Shown piece after piece: positions 35,482 to 44,060 of a stretch of 64,000 nt of DNA. Source of the stretch: Paenibacillus sp. XY044 (GTDB taxonomy: Bacteria > Bacillota > Bacilli > Paenibacillales > Paenibacillaceae); the NCBI RefSeq assembly GCF_002257645.1, contig NZ_NQMO01000001.1:62001-126000 (forward strand). Reading direction: 5' to 3'. The notes under the pieces are model-generated. The model saw nothing but the letters and a program-made list of their open reading frames with translations. It searched no databases and was not told the origin of the DNA. Each line of letters starts with the position of its first letter. The first letter of the stretch is position 1. The translations under genes and the position numbers were made by a program.

Positions 35482-36591
35482 TCAAGCCTTTAGATCGATC
35501 AGCGGCAGCTTTGCGATAAACGCTGTTTCCGCCGTGTTGCTCGAGGCATAAATCTGCCCGTCATGCAGTTCGATGATGCTCTTGACGATGGCCAGCCCCA
35601 AACCGGCGCCGCCGGTGTCCAGGGAACGGGATTTCTCGACGCGGTAAAAGCGTTCGAAAATATAGGGGAGGTCCATCGGCGGGATCGGCGGTCCGTAGTT
35701 GATGACCCGGACCTCGGCTTCCTGCTCCGTCTTCTTGGCTTCGACCCGGATCTGCTTCCCGTCATTGCCATAGCGCATCGCATTCGTAATGAGGTTCTCG
35801 AACGCTTGCATGATCTTGTCGCCATCGGCCTGGATCATCAGCTTCTCCTGCGGCGGCGAAAAGACGATCTCCATGTCCTGGTTGCGCAGCTGCAGCGAAA
35901 ATTCCGCGGTCAGCTGGCCGATCAGCTGCACGAGATCGATGGGGGTGCGGTGCAGTGTGATTTGGCCGAAGCCCATGCGGGTATAGTCGAACAGATCATT
36001 TACGAGCCGATTCATCCGTTTGGATTTTTCGTAGGCGATATCGACGTAGTACCGCAGCTCCACCTCGTCCTTGTATTTGTCCTCCTCAATCAGCCGGAGA
36101 TAACCGATGATGGACGTCAGCGGCGTGCGGAGGTCGTGGGACACGTTGGTGATCAGATCGTTTTTGGCCTGGGTCGCCAGCCGCTCTTCCTCCCTGGAGG
36201 CTTCCAGCTGGGAGACCAGCGCGTTGATCTGCCCGGCCAGCAGCCCGAGCTCATCCTTGGATCGAACCGGAATCTGGACATTCGTATTGCCGGAAGACAT
36301 TCGCTGAACCCCACGGATAATATTGGTCAAATTCCGGGTCGTCCCCCAGCTTAGAATCATGCAGTAAAAAATGAACAGCATAATGACGACAACGGCCTGC
36401 CACACGGAAAACCCGAAAATCCGGTTCACCCGGATGACCGCTTCCACAAAGGGATACAGCAGTTTGAAATGATTGTCGTACACCGACTGCAGGATCGGCT
36501 TGACGATCATCAGCGTGGCGAATGTCAGGGCGACACTGAGGAAAAATAACGTGACGATTTTCCACTGCAGCTTGTTGAATAAACTACGCAT
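35482..36591 (-). CDS. Sensor histidine kinase (VanS/HAMP type)
   Basis: 369 residues. Two membrane helices (about 12-32 and 62-82) enclose only about 30 extracellular residues; a HAMP domain follows, then the H-box NVSHDLRTPLTS (His152), N-box ENLITNAMRYG, and DTGGAGLGLAIVKSI G-box. Short-sensor kinases of this form resemble VanS-like envelope-stress sensors. It overlaps the response regulator gene by 8 nt and is the third gene of the operon after the D,D-carboxypeptidase and regulator. The likely stimulus is a change in cell-wall synthesis, inferred from this context. Confidence 0.92.
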   Translation of the reverse strand: MRSLFNKLQWKIVTLFFLSVALTFATLMIVKPILQSVYDNHFKLLYPFVEAVIRVNRIFGFSVWQAVVVIMLFIFYCMILSWGTTRNLTNIIRGVQRMSSGNTNVQIPVRSKDELGLLAGQINALVSQLEASREEERLATQAKNDLITNVSHDLRTPLTSIIGYLRLIEEDKYKDEVELRYYVDIAYEKSKRMNRLVNDLFDYTRMGFGQITLHRTPIDLVQLIGQLTAEFSLQLRNQDMEIVFSPPQEKLMIQADGDKIMQAFENLITNAMRYGNDGKQIRVEAKKTEQEAEVRVINYGPPIPPMDLPYIFERFYRVEKSRSLDTGGAGLGLAIVKSIIELHDGQIYASSNTAETAFIAKLPLIDLKA

Positions 36592-37273
36592 CGATTTTAT
36601 AACCTACTCCCCACATGGTTTGGATCAGCTTGTAGCCCAGTTCCTTCTCCAGCTTGTCCCGGAGGTTGCTGATGTGAACCATGACCGTATTGTTGGAGAC
36701 GTAATATTTTTCCTTCCAGACCCGCTGGAAGATTTCCTCGGCGCTGAACACTCTTCCCGGATGGGAGGCGAGCAGATGCAGAATATCGAATTCCCGGCCG
36801 GTGAGCTGTACGTCGGTCCCCCGGGCGGTCACCTTATGGGATGTCCGGTTGATCTCCACGTCGTGAATCCGAAGGGTGGAATCCGTCTGCTCTTTCGGTT
36901 CGTTATATTGAAAAGAACGCCGGAGGAGCGTTTTGACCCTCACGGTCAGCTCCAGCGGATTAAATGGCTTGATCATGTAATCGTCGGCACCCGTCATCAG
37001 TCCCAGGATTTTGTCCATATCCTCGGTCTTCGCGCTGAGCATCAGAATCGGAATGGTCGACTCGTTTTCCCGAACCTGGCGGCAGACCTCAAGACCGTTC
37101 AGTTTGGGCATCATCACATCCAGCACGATGAGATCCACCGGATGCTGATTCAGCAGCTCAAGCGCTTCTTCGCCATGATAAGCGCAGATGACGTGAAAAC
37201 CTTCATTTTGCAAATAAATCGAGATGAGATTGGCGATTTCCTTGTCGTCGTCGACGACCATAATGTTGCGCAT
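36584..37273 (-). CDS. OmpR/VanR-family response regulator
   Basis: 229 residues. Receiver domain with the acidic pocket VVDDD, the phosphoacceptor in LIVLDVMMPKLNG (Asp52) and the switch Lys in MIKPFNPLEL; the C-terminal winged-helix domain ends RVWKEKYYVSNNTVMVHISNLRDKLE. It would be phosphorylated by the kinase encoded by the overlapping next gene and bind promoter DNA. The carboxypeptidase gene lies only 24 nt upstream on the same strand, so these three genes form an operon and the carboxypeptidase may be a target. Confidence 0.95.
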   Translation of the reverse strand: MRNIMVVDDDKEIANLISIYLQNEGFHVICAYHGEEALELLNQHPVDLIVLDVMMPKLNGLEVCRQVRENESTIPILMLSAKTEDMDKILGLMTGADDYMIKPFNPLELTVRVKTLLRRSFQYNEPKEQTDSTLRIHDVEINRTSHKVTARGTDVQLTGREFDILHLLASHPGRVFSAEEIFQRVWKEKYYVSNNTVMVHISNLRDKLEKELGYKLIQTMWGVGYKIDA

Positions 37274-37297
37274 TCATAAACCTCCATTAGTGCATGT

Positions 37298-38242
37298 CTA
37301 TAAGTTCGAGACGGCACGGACCGTACGGGTCAGCCAACTGCGGGCAGGATTGTCCTCATGCTCGAAGGCGTAATCGAACATGGTCGCGGCGTCCTGGAAC
37401 CGGGTCTCGGTGTCGGGCGCTCCCATGACTACGGCAATGACCCGCTTGCCGTCCTTTTCGGTCGTTCCGGTAAAGCAGTATCCGGCCCGCTCCGTATACC
37501 CGGTTTTGAAACCGTCGTTTCCCGGATAGGCATAAGGTTCGCCGGGGAGCATCGCATTGGTCGTATGCAGCGTAATTCGTTTCTCGGGTATGCTGACATC
37601 GGCCTTTTGCGTAATATTTAAAATTTCGGGGTAGGATTGAATCAGGCACTTCGCCAGCTTGGCCACATCCTGCGCGCTCAGCATCGTCTCTCCCCGCGAA
37701 GCGGCCGACTTGAACTGCCGCAGATCGCTTGAGGTCAGTCCCGTCGCATTGGCGAAAACGGCTTGGGGAGACAGACCGATGTCCTTGGCCCTGGCGTTCA
37801 TTCGTTTGACGAAGTCCTTCTCGCTGCCGCCGATATGCTCGGAAATGGCCAACGCCGCATCGTTTGCGGAGTGCACGACCATCGCTTCGAACAGCTGGCG
37901 CAGCGTCAACGTCTCGCCCTCGTGGAGTCCGATTTCGGAGCCTGTCACGTTCGCGGCATACCGGCTGGCAGTAACCGGATCATCCCAAGAGCTCTGCCCT
38001 TGATGGATGCTGTCCAGCACGAGCAGCTCCGTCATCATTTTGGACATGCTGGCCGGCGGGAGTGCTTGTGATCCGTTATGCTCATAATATACTTTTCCGC
38101 TCTCCACATCCATAAGAACGGCTGACTCTGCCTTGATCGTGATCATGGGAAAACGAATCAGGCTGACGGCTGCTGCGACCGTCAAGCTCGACAGCAAAGC
38201 CAGTGCGATCAGTCTTCTTTTTTTCTTTTCCTTTGATTTCAT
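37298..38242 (-). CDS. D-alanyl-D-alanine carboxypeptidase (PBP5/DacF family), short form
   Basis: 314 residues. An N-terminal basic stretch and hydrophobic segment (about 10-30) act as signal or anchor. Active-site motifs are SMSK (Ser65-Lys68), SAN (125-127) and KTGYT (246-250). It trims the terminal D-Ala of peptidoglycan pentapeptides outside the membrane. Typical DacA/DacF proteins are 380-440 residues with a C-terminal beta domain and amphipathic anchor; this one ends about 65 residues after KTG, so those parts are absent and the N-terminal segment is probably the membrane anchor. ACGAGGT precedes the ATG. First gene of the operon with the VanRS-like system. Confidence 0.92.
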   Translation of the reverse strand: MKSKEKKKRRLIALALLSSLTVAAAVSLIRFPMITIKAESAVLMDVESGKVYYEHNGSQALPPASMSKMMTELLVLDSIHQGQSSWDDPVTASRYAANVTGSEIGLHEGETLTLRQLFEAMVVHSANDAALAISEHIGGSEKDFVKRMNARAKDIGLSPQAVFANATGLTSSDLRQFKSAASRGETMLSAQDVAKLAKCLIQSYPEILNITQKADVSIPEKRITLHTTNAMLPGEPYAYPGNDGFKTGYTERAGYCFTGTTEKDGKRVIAVVMGAPDTETRFQDAATMFDYAFEHEDNPARSWLTRTVRAVSNL

Positions 38243-38449
38243 TGCACCATACCTCGTTTTATTCGTTTTGAATACCTTATATCTTTTACCAGTCTAACCA
38301 TCAAACTTTAATTGCCTTACAAGAAAATCTTAAGAAATGTAAAGTTTCCGTCCCTGTTCGGATATATAATATGACTAACCTAATGCCGCCCGGCAGCATG
38401 GAAAAATTACAGACATCAATCAAGAGATAGAGAGACTGGAGGGTTTACA

Positions 38450-40270
38450 ATGCAAACCAACACTTGGAAGAGACTCCCGATGGCCGATTGCGTCCGGGAT
38501 TTGGTCGCCACTGCCCGGGGAGACCGGAAAGCAAGCCTCGTCATCCTGAACGCGAAACTGGTGAACGTCTTGTCAGGCGAAATCGTGCCGGATATGTCCA
38601 TTGCGGTACAAGGATCGCGAATCGCTTATGTCGGCAAGGACGTGAGCCACACGATCGGCGAAGAGACCGTGGTGATTGATGCCGCAGGCAAATACGCGGC
38701 TCCGGGGCTGCTGGACGGGCACTGCCATATCGAAAGCACGCAGCTTACGGCAACCGAATTCGCCAGAGCGGTGCTTCCGCTGGGCACGACAGGCGGATTT
38801 TTCGATGCGCACGAAATTTCGAACGTCCTCGGGCTGCCGGGCCTGCGCTTCATGCTGGAGGAAGCCAGAACGACGCCTCTGGCCGCCTATATGCAGGTCG
38901 CTTCCTGTGTGCCGTCGACCCATCCCGGACTCGAAACGACCGGGGCTTACATCGGTCCTGAAGAAGTGGCGGAAGCGCTCAGCTGGGGCCCGGATATGAT
39001 CGGATTGGGCGAAGTGATGAACTTTCCCGGCGTCGTGTACGGCGACGACAAAATGATCGGGGAAATCGAGGCGACGCTGCGGGCCGGAAAATACGCGGAC
39101 GGCCATTTTACTTGGAGCTCAAGTGATTGGAGGCTTCCGGTGTATGCGGCGAGCGGCATTGACGGAGACCATGAATGCGTGACGGCGGAGGATGTCATCG
39201 AGCGCGTCCGGCTCGGCATATACGCCAAGATGCGGCAAGGCTCGGCGTGGCATGATGTTGCGGCCACCATCAAGGCGCATACCGAAGGCGGTTTGGATAC
39301 CCGGCGCATGATCCTGGTCACGGATGACCGGAGCTCGGAGTCGCTGATGAACGAAGGGCATATGAATTTTGTCGTCCGCCACGCCATCGCGCAGGGCGTC
39401 AAGCCGGTTACGGCTTTCCAGATGGCCACGATTAACACGGCCGAACGGTTCGGGGTGGCCAGAGACATCGGGGCGATCGCGCCCGGGCTATGCGCGGATA
39501 TCATTCTGCTGGACGGGAATTTGGCCGACGTGAACGTCACGATGACGGTCGCTGCCGGACAAGTCGTGGCGGAAGAAGGCCGGATGACCGCCGAGTGGGA
39601 ACCCTATGCCATACCGGCCGAGGCGTACGGCACGGTCAAGCTGGGGCGCCCGATTGAAGAACGGGATTTTGTTATCGCCGCACCGCAAACGGGCGGAACG
39701 GTTGAGGCCCGGGCCATCGGGGTCGTGGAGAATCATGTGGAGACGAAGGAAACTCTGGTGAGCGTGCCGGTGGAGGATTCGGCGCTTCGCATTACGCCGG
39801 AGAGCGGCTTGTGCAAAATGGCGGTGTTTGAACGCCACGGTCAAGGTGGAGGCCATGCGCTTGGTATCGTGGCCGGGATCGGCTTTGAGGAACCGGCCGC
39901 CATCGCAATGACCGTAGCTCATGACAGCCATAACGTAACGGTCATCGGCAATGATGACCGGCTGATGGCAAAAGCGGGAAACAGGGTGACCGAAATGCAG
40001 GGCGGCGTCGTGATGCTCACGAACACAGCCCAGACGGAGTTTCCGCTGCCGGTTGGCGGCCTGATGTCCGATCAGCCGTTTGAAACGGTCGCGAGCCAGT
40101 CGGAAGCGATCAGCCAGGCACTGATTCAGTCCGGCTGCCTGGTGAACAACGCCTTCATGACGTTGTCGCTTTTGGCGCTGGTCGTCATTCCGGAGCTGCG
40201 CCTGTCCGATAAAGGGTTGGTCCGGATCTCGGCCGAAGGCATAGAGATCGTGCCGCTGTTCCGGAGTTAA
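38450..40270 (+). CDS. ade: Adenine deaminase
   Basis: 606 residues. The amidohydrolase metal motif DGHCHIES (His91, His93), GTTGGFFDAHEISNVLG, GLGEVMNFPGV and DGDHE are those of the Ade/YerA family, and the long C-terminal domain (VMLTNTAQTEFPLPVGGLMS) is specific to it. It converts adenine to hypoxanthine and ammonia in purine salvage. The length matches the family. GGAGGG is 7 nt upstream of the ATG; a TATAAT at 38365-38370 without a clear -35 may be its promoter. No purine operon genes are adjacent. Confidence 0.92.
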   Translation: MQTNTWKRLPMADCVRDLVATARGDRKASLVILNAKLVNVLSGEIVPDMSIAVQGSRIAYVGKDVSHTIGEETVVIDAAGKYAAPGLLDGHCHIESTQLTATEFARAVLPLGTTGGFFDAHEISNVLGLPGLRFMLEEARTTPLAAYMQVASCVPSTHPGLETTGAYIGPEEVAEALSWGPDMIGLGEVMNFPGVVYGDDKMIGEIEATLRAGKYADGHFTWSSSDWRLPVYAASGIDGDHECVTAEDVIERVRLGIYAKMRQGSAWHDVAATIKAHTEGGLDTRRMILVTDDRSSESLMNEGHMNFVVRHAIAQGVKPVTAFQMATINTAERFGVARDIGAIAPGLCADIILLDGNLADVNVTMTVAAGQVVAEEGRMTAEWEPYAIPAEAYGTVKLGRPIEERDFVIAAPQTGGTVEARAIGVVENHVETKETLVSVPVEDSALRITPESGLCKMAVFERHGQGGGHALGIVAGIGFEEPAAIAMTVAHDSHNVTVIGNDDRLMAKAGNRVTEMQGGVVMLTNTAQTEFPLPVGGLMSDQPFETVASQSEAISQALIQSGCLVNNAFMTLSLLALVVIPELRLSDKGLVRISAEGIEIVPLFRS

Positions 40271-40311
40271 GCAGGGGCGGAGGAAACGACAGACTTCTTC
40301 AAAAAAAACCA

Positions 40312-40344
40312 CCGGCGGGGACTATAGGCCCCGCCGGTTTTTTT
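40312..40344 (+). terminator. Terminator of the adenine deaminase gene
   Basis: 9-bp GC stem CCGGCGGGG/CCCCGCCGG with an 8-nt loop (40312-40337), then TTTTTTT. An A-run before the stem makes it potentially bidirectional. Confidence 0.92.
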
Positions 40345-40639
40345 GAAGGGTGCAAAGATTGGGATCGGTAAAGGAAACGGACGGGCGTCCGCGAATAATA
40401 ATAAGATGAAGCTTGAGCCGCGAAGAAAACCGGAGCGTCACTACGGCCCTCCCGGAAGTTCTGAGGATACCAAAAAGGGGAGCCGGAGGCCCCCCTTATA
40501 CTGCATTGATTTACAATTCAAAAGTTGGTAATATAGATCTTGTGACTTTAAAAGGGTACAAATAAAAATAATAATCCTACATGGATTTTATCACAATGGG
40601 ATGAGTTTGTCAAACATTTAAAAGGGGATGGATATCGGC
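40345..40639. other. Leader region of the helD gene
   Basis: 295 nt with no convincing gene. It holds a GC hairpin-like stretch near 40475-40495 (AGGGGAGCC...GGCCCCCCTT) and a well-formed promoter at 40506, followed by an AT-rich 90-nt untranslated leader. Confidence 0.5.
40506..40534 (+). promoter_or_regulatory. Candidate sigma-A promoter of helD
   Basis: TTGATT, 17 nt, TAATAT. Confidence 0.6.
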
Positions 40640-42991
40640 ATGGATTTAAACGATCAGGACTGGCAGCAGGAGCAGCAGCGGGTCACTCATGTCACCGGAA
40701 AAATCGCCCGCCGCAAAAAAGCGCTTGAAGCGGAGGTTGGAACGGTCCGAGTGGACGTCGTGGAACTCAGAAAAGATTTCTGGGACGAGGTCCGCGTCAA
40801 TTTCAGCAGTGCCGACGACCTCGGAGAGACTTCGACCAGTTTGCGGCAGCAGTCCCAGGTGCTGTCGGAGCGCGAGCGCAGCCATTTGCAGGCCTTTGAA
40901 TCCTTGAAGAAGCTGCGGCTGCTGGAGAAATCGCCGTACTTCGGACGGATTGATTTTACGGAAAAGGGACAGAAGCAAACAGAGCAGATTTACCTTGGCA
41001 TCGCTTCGTTCCTGGATGACGACCAGGAGACCTTCCTCGTGTATGACTGGCGGGCTCCCGTATCCAGCTTGTACTATGATGGCGCACCCGGGCCGGCTTC
41101 CTACCAGACACCCGGGGGCGAAATTGATGGGACGATGGAGCTGAAGCGCCAGTTCGTTATCAGAGATGGCAGGATCGACGTCATGTTCGACACCGGCGTT
41201 ACGATCGGTGACGAGCTGCTGCAGCAGGTGCTCAGCCACAGCTCCGACAGTCAGATGAAGAGCATCGTGGCGACGATCCAGAAGGAGCAGAACGCCGTCA
41301 TCCGCAACGACAAGAGCCGGATGCTGGTCGTGCAGGGGGCGGCCGGAAGCGGCAAAACGTCTGCGGCCCTGCAGCGCGTCGCCTATCTGCTCTATAAATA
41401 CAGGGAGATTCTGAAGGCCGATCAGGTGCTTCTGTTCTCCCCCAACCCGTTGTTTAACAGTTATGTCTCCACCGTCCTGCCGGAGCTGGGCGAAGAGAAC
41501 ATGATGCAGACGACGTTCCAGGCTTATCTGGAACACCGCCTCAGCAAGGAATTCGATGTGGAAGACGTGTTTTCGCAGATGGAGTCGATTCTGAATGCGG
41601 AGGAAGGGGAGTGGCTTGAGAATAAAAAGGCGTCCATCGCCTTTAAGGCCTCGCCGGCGTTCCTGAACATCATCCGCAGCTACAAGGATTATCTTGAGCA
41701 TGACGGCATGATCTTTAAGCCGATCCGTTTCAAGGGGCATCTCATCGTTTCGGCTGAAGCGATGAAGGAGAAATTCTACAGCTATGACCCGGCGGTTCGC
41801 CTGGCCAACCGGATCGAGCTGATGCGAGAGTGGCTGCAGAAGGAGCTTGCTTCCTTTGCGAAGCAGGAGCGGAAAGCGGCATGGGTCGATGACCAGATTG
41901 AGCTGCTCAGCGCGGAGGAATATCAGAAAGCGTACACCCATGTCCGAAGAAAGCTCGCGTCCAAGAAAGACACCTTTGACGATCACGAGCGCGAACGGAA
42001 CCTGCTGGCCAAAATGATCGTCAACGAGTGGCTGAAGCCGGTGCGCAAATGGATCAAGCGGAAGCGGTTCGTCGACGTCAAGGCGCTGTACCGCGAGCTG
42101 TTCGTCAATGAGGAGCTGTTTGCCCGCGTCAGCGGCAGAGGTGATTTGCCGGAGCGGTATCATGAGATTGGCGCCCGGACGGTTACAGATTTAATGGAAG
42201 GAAGGCTGTCTTACGAGGATGCGACGCCTTATCTGTACATGCAGGAGCTGATGAAAGGATTCCAGGTCAACAGCATGATCCGGCACGTGTTCATCGATGA
42301 AGTTCAGGATTACTCTCCGTTTCAGCTGGAATACCTCAAGCGTCTGTTCCCGCGGGCGCGCATGACGGCGCTGGGCGACCTCAACCAGGGAATTTACCCG
42401 CACACCGGCGTGCTCGGCGGCAGCCTGGCGTCCCTGCAGGAACTGTACGGTCCGGAAGAAACGGAGGTCATATCGCTTACCCGCAGCTACCGCTCGACTT
42501 ATGAGATCGTGGATTTTACCCGGAGTATGATGCCGGGCGGGGAAGCGATCGTGCCGTTTAACCGGAACGGGGAGAAACCGCTCGTGCGGGTGCAGCAGGA
42601 TCGCGAAGAGCTTCACGACCGGATCGCCTGTGATATCCGGGAGCTGAACGCGAAAGGCTACGAGCATACGGCCATCATCTGCAAAACGGCGGAGCAGTCC
42701 GAGGCGGTATACGAAGCGCTGAAGGGTCGCCTTCCGCTGAAAAAGATCACAAAAACGACCCCTTCCTTCGCCAACGGGACGTTGGTCATCCCGTCTTATT
42801 TGGCGAAAGGGGTCGAGTTTGATGCAGTCATCATCTATGACGCGTCGGCGCGCGAATATGGCCGGGAGTCCGAGCGGAAGCTGTTCTATACGGCTTGTAC
42901 CCGGGCGATGCACCAGCTCCATGTGTACAGCCTCGGCGGGCCGAGCCGCTTCATCACGGATGTGGCGGATGATAAATACGTGTTGGCCTAG
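40640..42991 (+). CDS. helD: HelD-type superfamily 1 ATPase (RNA polymerase recycling factor)
   Basis: 783 residues, close to B. subtilis HelD (774). The N-terminal 100 residues are a charged coiled-coil arm that in HelD enters the RNA polymerase secondary channel. Walker A GAAGSGKTS (about 233-241), the DExx-type FIDEVQDYSPFQLEYL (about 551-566), GDLNQGIYP and the late TACTRAMH motif VI complete the UvrD/Rep ATPase. HelD removes stalled RNA polymerase from nucleic acid. ATG 40640 is preferred: the in-frame ATG at 40628 directly abuts AAAGGGG, leaving no spacing. Confidence 0.9.
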   Translation: MDLNDQDWQQEQQRVTHVTGKIARRKKALEAEVGTVRVDVVELRKDFWDEVRVNFSSADDLGETSTSLRQQSQVLSERERSHLQAFESLKKLRLLEKSPYFGRIDFTEKGQKQTEQIYLGIASFLDDDQETFLVYDWRAPVSSLYYDGAPGPASYQTPGGEIDGTMELKRQFVIRDGRIDVMFDTGVTIGDELLQQVLSHSSDSQMKSIVATIQKEQNAVIRNDKSRMLVVQGAAGSGKTSAALQRVAYLLYKYREILKADQVLLFSPNPLFNSYVSTVLPELGEENMMQTTFQAYLEHRLSKEFDVEDVFSQMESILNAEEGEWLENKKASIAFKASPAFLNIIRSYKDYLEHDGMIFKPIRFKGHLIVSAEAMKEKFYSYDPAVRLANRIELMREWLQKELASFAKQERKAAWVDDQIELLSAEEYQKAYTHVRRKLASKKDTFDDHERERNLLAKMIVNEWLKPVRKWIKRKRFVDVKALYRELFVNEELFARVSGRGDLPERYHEIGARTVTDLMEGRLSYEDATPYLYMQELMKGFQVNSMIRHVFIDEVQDYSPFQLEYLKRLFPRARMTALGDLNQGIYPHTGVLGGSLASLQELYGPEETEVISLTRSYRSTYEIVDFTRSMMPGGEAIVPFNRNGEKPLVRVQQDREELHDRIACDIRELNAKGYEHTAIICKTAEQSEAVYEALKGRLPLKKITKTTPSFANGTLVIPSYLAKGVEFDAVIIYDASAREYGRESERKLFYTACTRAMHQLHVYSLGGPSRFITDVADDKYVLA

Positions 42992-43026
42992 AAGGGCTTC
43001 GATCGTCCTGCCAAGTTTGAGGGGAT

Positions 43027-43941
43027 TTACACGGGCTCCGTCAGCACGTAGGCCTGTTCCTCGAACGGCTTGCGGTATTTGGACGGAGTACAGCCTTTGT
43101 GCTGCTTGAAGACGGTAATGAAGTAGCTGAGGTTGTCAAAACCGACATCCATGGCGACCTCGACGATTTTTTTGTCGGTGTTCTCCAGCAGTTTGCATGC
43201 CTTGAGCACCCGGTAGTGATTGACGTACTCCACGGGGCTCTTCTGGGTCATCTGTTTGAAAAAACGACAGAAATGCCCTTCGCTCATGTTGATCTGTCCC
43301 GCCAGCTCTTTGAGCTTAAGCGGCTCGGCGTAATGATCATGTATATAATGAAGCGCGGTCTTCAGCCGCTCCACCTTGTCATGGCTTCCGGTGGGGCGGC
43401 TTTTGTTATCTTCGCCCAGCGGCGCTTGGGCCGACAGCAGGGCGAAGATTCGGAGCAGATGCGCTTTCGTCGACAGCTCGTAAGCCGGTACCTTGGCTTC
43501 ATTTTCGCGGATAATCCGGTGCAGCGCATCCAGAATGTCTTTTTCCCATCCCGTATTTCCGGTGATGTGCTGACGGGGCAGAAAGGTCTTTTTCATCAAT
43601 GGATCAATATATTTCTCCTGAATAATGTCAAAGTCCGGGCTGCCGAGCAGATCGGCGCTGAACACGACCGCTGAGAAGACGCATGGTTCTTCCGAGGCGA
43701 GCATCCCGGAGTGAATCTCCCCGCTGTTGACGAATACGGCCTCGCCTGCGCGGACCTCGACATACGTCATATCGAGCTGAAACATGGCGCTGCCTTGGTG
43801 CAGTACGATAAATTCCATTTCGTCATGCCAGTGGCAGTCCAGAATGCTCTGTCCGTTGAGCTGCTCCACTCTGGGGTAGATGCTGACGGGATACAGGGGA
43901 TGTCCGTGCACGCGGTTCTCCCTGAGCATTTCTCGGTTCAT
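43027..43941 (-). CDS. AraC-family transcriptional regulator
   Basis: 304 residues. An N-terminal cupin-like sensing domain (HWHDEMEFIVLHQGSAMFQL, VNSGEIHSG) is followed by two helix-turn-helix motifs: LKLKELAGQINMSEGHFCRFFK and IVEVAMDVGFDNLSYFITVFKQHKGCTPSKYR, the AraC signature. It probably senses a sugar and regulates the divergent alpha-xylosidase gene and itself from the 119-nt AT-rich region between them. GGAAGTGA precedes the ATG. Typical neighbour of GH31 genes in Paenibacillus-type genomes. Confidence 0.92.
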   Translation of the reverse strand: MNREMLRENRVHGHPLYPVSIYPRVEQLNGQSILDCHWHDEMEFIVLHQGSAMFQLDMTYVEVRAGEAVFVNSGEIHSGMLASEEPCVFSAVVFSADLLGSPDFDIIQEKYIDPLMKKTFLPRQHITGNTGWEKDILDALHRIIRENEAKVPAYELSTKAHLLRIFALLSAQAPLGEDNKSRPTGSHDKVERLKTALHYIHDHYAEPLKLKELAGQINMSEGHFCRFFKQMTQKSPVEYVNHYRVLKACKLLENTDKKIVEVAMDVGFDNLSYFITVFKQHKGCTPSKYRKPFEEQAYVLTEPV

Positions 43942-44060
43942 AAGTCGTCACTTCCATTCCTAGCAAATATCAATATATTAATATATTTGGTCAAAATAAC
44001 GTAAGAAATCTCTTCATTAGATCAATATTATTATAATATAAACTCTAGGAGGGACGATAC
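43942..44060. promoter_or_regulatory. Divergent AraC/yicI control region with operator-like repeats
   Basis: AT-rich 119 nt. It holds a perfect 16-bp palindrome AATATATTAATATATT (43972-43987), two direct copies of ATCAATAT with similar flanks (43969-43976 and 44021-44028, 52 nt apart), and TATAAT at 44032-44037 just upstream of the yicI ribosome-binding site. Confidence 0.5.

Noticed and set aside
40646..42163. 505-codon minus-strand open frame under helD
   Set aside because: Antisense shadow; the His/Leu/Arg-rich translation has no family motifs.
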